From assembly GCF_013363975.1 (NCBI RefSeq), contig NZ_JABWGN010000013.1, positions 175,636-239,635 of the forward strand: DNA of 64,000 bases, read 5' to 3'. The notes below the pieces were generated by a model. It had not been told where the DNA came from, searched no databases, and worked only from the letters and a program-made list of their open reading frames with translations. Position numbers and translations under genes: made by a program. Position 1 is the first letter of the stretch. The number at the start of each line of letters is the position of its first letter. Source of the stretch: Nonomuraea montanisoli. GTDB lineage: Bacteria > Actinomycetota > Actinomycetes > Streptosporangiales > Streptosporangiaceae. Shown piece after piece: positions 59,747-64,000 of the stretch.

Positions 59747-60478
59747 ATGTCGCTAGAGTCCGTGCCGCCGAAGTATGCGCAGCTTGTGCAGGCCCTTCAA
59801 CGGCGTATCGAGGCGGGAACCTACCCGCCCGGCTCCATGCTCCCCAGCGAACACCAGCTCATCCAAGAGTTCGGCGTCTCCCGACCCACGGTCGTGGCAG
59901 CGCTGCGGGTGCTGCGCGAGCAGGGCTGGATCGAGTCCCAGCAGGGCAAGGGCCGCTTCGTGCGCGGCCGTCCCGCGATGGCGACGGTGGAGTCCAACCG
60001 CACGGGTCAGGCATACCTGACCAACCCGGAGACGGACTCCCCCGGCGAGTTGGTCGAGGCCGGCGCGGTGGCGCTGCCCAACCGGGTGGCGGCGCTGCTG
60101 GATGCGCAGCCCAAGAGCAAGGCGTTCCTACGCCGGCGGCTGATCACCCGCGAGGGCGAGCCGAGCGAGTTGGTCTCACTGTGGCTGCCCCTGGAGTTGT
60201 CCGAGGGCACTGATCTGACCAGTGGTGAGGCGTTGCGGCAGGGTATCCGGCAGCATCTCCAGTCACGCAAGGGGGTCCGCTTCGATCACATCGTGGAGCA
60301 GATCACCGCGCGCATGCCCACCGTCCAGGAGGTCAGGCAGCTCGGCATGCCGAAGAACGTGCCGCTTCTCGCGATCTTCGGCGCGGCCCGAGATGCCTCC
60401 GGCCGGCCGTTGGCGGTGGTGGAGGTGCTGCTTCCGGCGGATCGTCACGAGCTGGAGGACGCCTACCCGGTGCGGTAG
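59747..60478 (+). CDS. GntR-family repressor with UTRA domain (KorSA-like)
   Basis: The 243-residue protein has an N-terminal winged helix (YAQLVQALQRRIEAGTYPPG, GVSRPTVVAALRVLREQGWI) and a C-terminal UTRA/HutC ligand-binding domain (KAFLRRRLITREGEPSELVS, ending LLPADRHELEDAYPV). In actinomycete elements of the pSAM2/SLP1 type such proteins (KorSA and relatives) repress transfer and replication. Matching dyads before itself and before the 61495 operon support the same role. Its 3' end overlaps the 43-aa minus-strand gene by 16 bases. GGACG precedes the ATG. Confidence 0.9.
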   Translation: MSLESVPPKYAQLVQALQRRIEAGTYPPGSMLPSEHQLIQEFGVSRPTVVAALRVLREQGWIESQQGKGRFVRGRPAMATVESNRTGQAYLTNPETDSPGELVEAGAVALPNRVAALLDAQPKSKAFLRRRLITREGEPSELVSLWLPLELSEGTDLTSGEALRQGIRQHLQSRKGVRFDHIVEQITARMPTVQEVRQLGMPKNVPLLAIFGAARDASGRPLAVVEVLLPADRHELEDAYPVR

Positions 60479-60594
60479 GGCACGGCGACGACCTGGTGCA
60501 GGTCCTCGTAGATCACTTGACCCGGCTCCGATGCCTCGACGCCCACGCATTCCACCTGGTGGGCGGCCAGGATCTCCAGGTAGCTGGGCGGCAT
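60463..60594 (-). CDS. 43-aa small protein, convergent with the GntR gene
   Basis: On the minus strand a short frame reads MPPSYLEILAAHQVECVGVE, then SEPGQVIYEDLHQVVAVPYR and TG before a TAG. It looks folded and natural rather than a shadow, because GC skew at third positions is normal and the other frames are broken. I recall similar tiny proteins in actinomycete elements, without a known role. The start could be slightly further upstream; no Shine-Dalgarno sequence is evident. Confidence 0.4.
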   Translation of the reverse strand: MPPSYLEILAAHQVECVGVEASEPGQVIYEDLHQVVAVPYRTG

Positions 60595-60732
60595 CAAGAT
60601 GCTCTGGGCGACTGCGGCGTTGCGAACGGTCCCCGGCGAAGTCTTCCGGCCACTCGATGGGTACGAGCTGGGGTGATCGTACCGTGGAGAAACTTCCGGT
60701 CGAGCAGGGACCGCTCCCCTGCCCGCCGTGCC

Positions 60733-61284
60733 ATGAACAAGAATGCTGAGGTGACCAAGGCCGAGGAAGACACGCCGCTCACCGAACGGACCCTGCTGGT
60801 TGAGAGCCGCGCCAACGAGGTTGCGTTTGAACGCTGGGGCATCGGTCTCCCAGTCCCCGGCGCGAACGAGGAAGTCTTGTTCCTCTCGTACAACTATGCG
60901 GATCTGCCCGTGGGAAAGCAGTTCGACTGCTGCTACCCACGCTACGACGAGGCCAAGGTCGCCTGGACCACCGTCACCATCATCGCCGTCACACAGCAGT
61001 TCTCACTCGCCTGGGACCAGATCCCGGAGGGCTGGAAGACGTTGGCGATTCTACGTTTCGAGCCAGAGGTCCCCAGCATCATCCGGGACCTTCCGGCAAC
61101 CGCCGGTTGGTACGAGCATCCCATCGCCGTTCGCATCTCAAGCAAGGACACCTGGAAAGCCCGGGTCTCTGCACCGTATCCGCTGGCGCATGTGCCCGCC
61201 GGAGCCGTGTTCTCCGAAGGTTCGGTGTGCCCGGCACGTGACTCAGCCGCTCGGTCCGTCGAAATAGCTCCTAAATCCGAATAG
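60733..61284 (+). CDS. Hypothetical protein (183 aa)
   Basis: No family is recognised. The product is beta-rich (EVLFLSYNYADLPVGKQFDC, WTTVTIIAVTQQFSLAWDQI, HPIAVRISSKDTWKARVSA) with a charged helical start and no signal or membrane helix. It is transcribed toward the transfer operon and has a lower GC than chromosomal genes. The ATG at 60733 lacks a strong ribosome site; in-frame GTG codons nearby are alternatives. Confidence 0.55.
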   Translation: MNKNAEVTKAEEDTPLTERTLLVESRANEVAFERWGIGLPVPGANEEVLFLSYNYADLPVGKQFDCCYPRYDEAKVAWTTVTIIAVTQQFSLAWDQIPEGWKTLAILRFEPEVPSIIRDLPATAGWYEHPIAVRISSKDTWKARVSAPYPLAHVPAGAVFSEGSVCPARDSAARSVEIAPKSE

Positions 61285-61397
61285 AAGCTAATTCTCCCGA
61301 TTACCCCGATGTGTTAGTACCTAGCTCTCCACACTCGACGCCGCCAGTCTTCGGTCGGAACGGACATCGCGTCTATCGCGTGAGTAAGAGCTTCGTC

Positions 61398-61468
61398 ACT
61401 TCAGCCAAGTCACTTGACCTAGCAAGTTTAAGCAGCCTACTCTCAGAGCATCACTTGATAGGTCAAGT
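61398..61468. promoter_or_regulatory. Two ACTTG-N6-CAAGT operators over the transfer-operon promoter
   Basis: ACTTG-ACCTAG-CAAGT at 61412-61427 and ACTTG-ATAGGT-CAAGT at 61453-61468 are 41 bases apart, about four helical turns, and thus on one DNA face. A partial copy (ACTTCAGCCAAGT) lies at 61398-61410. TTGACC (61414-61419) inside the first dyad and TACTCT (61438-61443) form a plausible -35/-10 pair with an 18-base spacer, so a bound repressor would block the promoter. Confidence 0.75.
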
Positions 61469-61494
61469 GTCTGACATCCAAGGAAGGAGCCGTT

Positions 61495-61920
61495 ATGGCT
61501 CTGCAAGGTCCCATCCCCGTCACCTTCGCCATGGTCTTCCCGCACGGCTGCTACATCGTCGGCGAGGTCGAGCCCGTCAAGGACTTCGACGCCTCCGCCG
61601 GCGGCCGGTTCGTGCAGGCCCGCGACAAGCAGACCGGTGAGCTGGTCTGGCAGGTCGCGGTCATGGACGGTGACCCGACCCTCAAGCCCGCTCAGAAGAC
61701 CGTCGCGGTCAAGATCCTCGCCCAGGTGCAGCCGGTTCCGCCCGCGCCCATGCCGGGGCTGCCGTTCACGCCGGTTGAGTTCGACGGCCTCGCCGTCACG
61801 CCCTACGTCAACGCCGCCGGCCGTCTCGCCTACTCGATCAAGGTCCGCGAGATGCGGGCTCCCGGTCAGACCACCCCGACCGCTCCGACCAAGGCTCCGG
61901 CCGGAAAGGACGCCAACTGA
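61495..61920 (+). CDS. Conserved element protein (141 aa), first gene of transfer/replication operon
   Basis: The protein reads PIPVTFAMVFPHGCYIVGEV, GGRFVQARDKQTGELVWQVA and VMDGDPTLKPAQKTVAVKIL, ending in a Pro/Thr/Lys-rich tail. Proteins of this kind stand before the FtsK-like gene in many actinomycete integrative elements. It looks like a small OB- or beta-barrel-type fold, perhaps DNA-binding, but I have no direct evidence. AAGGAAGGAG precedes the ATG at 61495. Its stop overlaps the next ATG. The whole operon is probably under GntR control. Confidence 0.75.
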   Translation: MALQGPIPVTFAMVFPHGCYIVGEVEPVKDFDASAGGRFVQARDKQTGELVWQVAVMDGDPTLKPAQKTVAVKILAQVQPVPPAPMPGLPFTPVEFDGLAVTPYVNAAGRLAYSIKVREMRAPGQTTPTAPTKAPAGKDAN

Positions 61921-62225
61921 TGACCCGCCGCCGTACCCCGCGCCGCAGCGTGATCCGGCTGGCCACCGGACAGACCGCCCGCACCCTGCGCCACCCCTAC
62001 GGCCCTGAGCCCGTGCTGGCACTCGACTTCGGCGCCACCTCGGTTCTGATCACCACCACCGGTCCGGCGACCGGCGAGGACCTGGAGTTCGCCCGCCAGC
62101 TCGCCCGCGAGGCCGCCCGCTTCGCCTGGTCGATGGAGCGCGCCCTCCACGCCACGACCCACCTGACCAACCACGCTCTCCAGCAGCCAGCCACCGGCAA
62201 GGCCACCGACCAGACGGCGGCCTGA
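61920..62225 (+). CDS. Small conserved element protein (101 aa)
   Basis: The 101-residue, basic-start protein (RRRTPRRSVIRLATGQTART, PVLALDFGATSVLITTTGPA, ARQLAREAARFAWSMERALH) has one strand pair and two helices. It is coupled to the preceding gene by ATGA. It resembles small proteins that stand directly before the translocase gene in pSAM2-like elements. Function unknown; it may assist transfer. Confidence 0.7.
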   Translation: MTRRRTPRRSVIRLATGQTARTLRHPYGPEPVLALDFGATSVLITTTGPATGEDLEFARQLAREAARFAWSMERALHATTHLTNHALQQPATGKATDQTAA

Positions 62226-62312
62226 CACGTAAGGCGGGGCCGCCAGAAGCGCCAACTTCCGGCGGCCCACGGGTTTCTCCCGCGACTCCACATCACGAGA
62301 GGTTCCAAGCTT

Positions 62313-63740
62313 ATGTTCAAGCGGCTGCCCGGTGACGAAGCACGCAACCTCGTCACCACCACGCCGGACACGGCCGTCGTCTTCCGCCCGGCCGTGCTCA
62401 AGACTCCTGCCCTCGTCACCCTGATCATCTACGGCTGGCGCTTCCTGGTCGCGCTGGTCCGTACGCTGTGGCGCCACCCGATCGCCTCCGCCGTGCCCGT
62501 CGCGCTCGGTGCCCTGTATGCCTGGCACGGCTGGCCCCTCACCGCCTCGGCGCTCGGGGTCGTCGTCCTGGTCCTGCTCGCCTGGGCCTTCTGTGCCCGC
62601 GACTCCTTCGCCCGGCTCGTCGGCTGGCGGCTGCTTGCCTGGTGGCGGCTCATGTCGGTCTACTGCCGTCACTGGCAGGCCGTCATGGACGTCTCCGGGC
62701 TGGCCAGGCGCATTAACGGCCGGGCCTACATGCCCCGTCTGCTGAAGGTCCAGTGCGACAGCTGGGCCGACCGCATCACTGTCCGCATGCTCGACGGGCA
62801 GGCCGTCAAGGACTGGAGCGACCGCACCGACAACCTCGCCCAGGGCTTCGGCGCCGTCTCCTGCCGCGTCGCGCTCATCAAGGGCGGCAGGCTGCTGCTC
62901 ACCTTCCCGCGCAGCGATCCTCTTGCCGCTCCGATCCCGGCTCTGCCGATCCCGGATGAGCCATCGGTGGGGCCTGTCGAGATCGGCAAGCAGGAGGACG
63001 GCCAACCGCTCAAACTCAAGGTCCATGGCACGCACGTCCTCATCGCGGGGGCGACGGGGGCCGGCAAGGGTTCGTTCCTGTGGGACACCATCCGCGGTCT
63101 GCTTCCTGCCATGCGGGCGGGCCTGGCCGAGATCTGGGCACTCGATCCCAAGCTGATGGAGCTGTCGTTCGGCCGGGAGCTGTTCCGGGGCCGCTACGCC
63201 TCAGACCCGGCCGACTGCGCCGATCTGCTGGACGAGGCCGTCAGCGTCATGCAGAAGCGCGCGGCCCGCTTCGCCGGTCTCCAGCGCTCCCACACCCCGA
63301 CCGTCGAGGACCCGTTCATCCTGGTGCTCGTCGACGAGGTCGCGTTCCTGACCGCCTACCAGCCCGACAAGCAGCTTCGCCAACGCATCTCGGCTGCTCT
63401 GGCCACCTTGGCGACGCAAGGGCGCTCCGTTGGCGTCGGGGTGATGGCGGCGCTCCAGGACCCGCGCAAGGAGGTCATGAACATCCGCAACCTGTTCCCC
63501 GACAAGATCGCCCTCCGGCTGGACGAGTCCGAGCAGGTGGACATGGTCCTCGGCGACGGCGCCCGCGACCGGGGAGCCCTCGCCGACCACATCTCACCCG
63601 TCCCCGAGCTGGGCGCCGGCGTCGCGTACATGCGGCTGGAGACCTCACCCGAACCCGTCCGCGTCCGCGCCGCGTACGTCTCCGACGACGACATCCGCGC
63701 CATGGTCGCCACCTTCACCGCACGAGGTGAAGCCGCATGA
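62313..63740 (+). CDS. FtsK/SpoIIIE-type DNA translocase (TraSA/TraB-like)
   Basis: Two or three membrane helices (TLIIYGWRFLVALVRTL, SAVPVALGALYAWHG, ASALGVVVLVLLAWAFCA, residues about 35-95) anchor a RecA-like motor. Walker A is IAGATGAGKGSFLW (about 244-257) and Walker B LVLVDEVAFL (about 334-343). The AALQDPRKEVMNIRNLFPDKIALRLDE segment matches the translocase family. In AICEs this single protein moves double-stranded element DNA from donor to recipient in the mycelium. At 475 residues it has a typical size. The stop overlaps the next ATG. Confidence 0.93.
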   Translation: MFKRLPGDEARNLVTTTPDTAVVFRPAVLKTPALVTLIIYGWRFLVALVRTLWRHPIASAVPVALGALYAWHGWPLTASALGVVVLVLLAWAFCARDSFARLVGWRLLAWWRLMSVYCRHWQAVMDVSGLARRINGRAYMPRLLKVQCDSWADRITVRMLDGQAVKDWSDRTDNLAQGFGAVSCRVALIKGGRLLLTFPRSDPLAAPIPALPIPDEPSVGPVEIGKQEDGQPLKLKVHGTHVLIAGATGAGKGSFLWDTIRGLLPAMRAGLAEIWALDPKLMELSFGRELFRGRYASDPADCADLLDEAVSVMQKRAARFAGLQRSHTPTVEDPFILVLVDEVAFLTAYQPDKQLRQRISAALATLATQGRSVGVGVMAALQDPRKEVMNIRNLFPDKIALRLDESEQVDMVLGDGARDRGALADHISPVPELGAGVAYMRLETSPEPVRVRAAYVSDDDIRAMVATFTARGEAA

Positions 63741-63886
63741 CGCTGGCCCACTTCCTCGACGGGCTCCGGTGCTCCGTCTACCACACCCTCAACACGCTCT
63801 GGCTCGACCCGGCCCGCGCCCTGGTCGAGTGCCGCGAATGCGGCCAGTCCGCGCACGTGACCACCGACGACGGGAGGACTGCATGA
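63737..63886 (+). CDS. 49-aa small protein of the transfer operon
   Basis: The short product starts on the stop of the translocase gene (ATGA) and ends on the ATG of the RepSA-like gene (ATGA). It reads TLAHFLDGLRCSVYHTLNTL and then ALVECRECGQSAHVTT, with a single CxxC knuckle. Small spread-like or zinc-ribbon proteins at this place are usual in actinomycete elements. The two overlaps make it very likely real despite its size. Confidence 0.7.
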   Translation: MTLAHFLDGLRCSVYHTLNTLWLDPARALVECRECGQSAHVTTDDGRTA

Positions 63887-64000
63887 CCGAACGTTCCCTT
63901 CCCCGCGCCGTCCGCCAGGCCATGCCGGTGGCCCGTGAAGTGGCCGTGGAGGTCGCCAAGCAGTACGGCGTCTGCATCCGGCCCATCCCGCTCAAGCGGC
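63883..64000 (+). CDS. RepSA-like replication initiator (5' end, cut by window)
   Basis: Only about 39 codons are visible, starting at the ATG that overlaps the preceding stop: SLPRAVRQAMPVAREVAVEV, then QYGVCIRPIPLKR and the window edge. The GVCIRPIPL-type start is that of RepSA initiators of pSAM2-like elements, and the location after the translocase and a small protein is the expected one. It would replicate the excised element by a rolling-circle mechanism. The assignment rests on this short N-terminus plus gene order. Confidence 0.6.
   Translation, partial: MTERSLPRAVRQAMPVAREVAVEVAKQYGVCIRPIPLKR

Overview
The window comes from a high-GC actinomycete, most likely a Streptosporangiaceae-type organism (Nonomuraea, Microbispora or Streptosporangium relatives). 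This rests on the strong G/C bias at third codon positions, many GTG starts, ATGA stop/start overlaps, a mycothione reductase, MoxR/VWA and DUF4097/DUF1707 genes, and a pSAM2/SLP1-like integrative element. The taxon is inferred; no 16S gene is present.

Positions 1-9.2 kb hold a polar amino-acid ABC transporter with a FAD amine oxidase, a secreted expansin-like CBM2 protein, a decayed DUF2071 gene, and a cassette of RHH regulator, DUF4097 protein, DrrAB-type exporter and DUF1707 protein. From 9.2 to 19.0 kb a five-gene minus-strand operon with overlapping or near-abutting genes encodes DUF4132, a MoxR AAA ATPase, DUF5682, a VWA protein and a SWIM zinc-finger protein. This widespread but uncharacterised set looks like a chaperone or conflict machine. 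From 19 to 41 kb come accessory metabolism and regulation: a secreted WxL-like protein, a BtrH-type protein, two flavin monooxygenases with regulators, SDR, cupin and VOC enzymes, a NarL-type two-component pair, mycothione reductase, an MFS relic and a secreted beta-propeller protein.

From 40.7 to 49.2 kb a ROK repressor is divergent from an operon of GH20 hexosaminidase, secreted PLD-like protein and sugar ABC transporter without its ATPase. This looks like a regulated amino-sugar or chitin-oligomer uptake unit. A secreted 5'-nucleotidase follows.

From 51.0 to 55.7 kb lies an island of visibly lower GC between a transposase relic and a tyrosine-recombinase relic. It has two divergent gene pairs: a 172-aa soluble and a 130-aa membrane protein on the minus strand, and a 722-aa degenerate P-loop protein and a 249-aa possibly SPFH-like protein on the plus strand. 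The first two end in the same roughly 19-residue glycine/beta-rich motif. I consider this the best candidate for an undescribed (conflict or signalling) system in the window.

From about 55.85 kb to the right edge is the left part of an actinomycete integrative and conjugative element (AICE). A tRNA 3'-half with its natural terminator marks the junction. It is followed by an XRE-TPR regulator, small conserved proteins, a GntR repressor with matching ACTTG-N6-CAAGT operators before itself and before the transfer operon, an FtsK/TraB-type translocase, and the first codons of a RepSA-like initiator cut by the window end.
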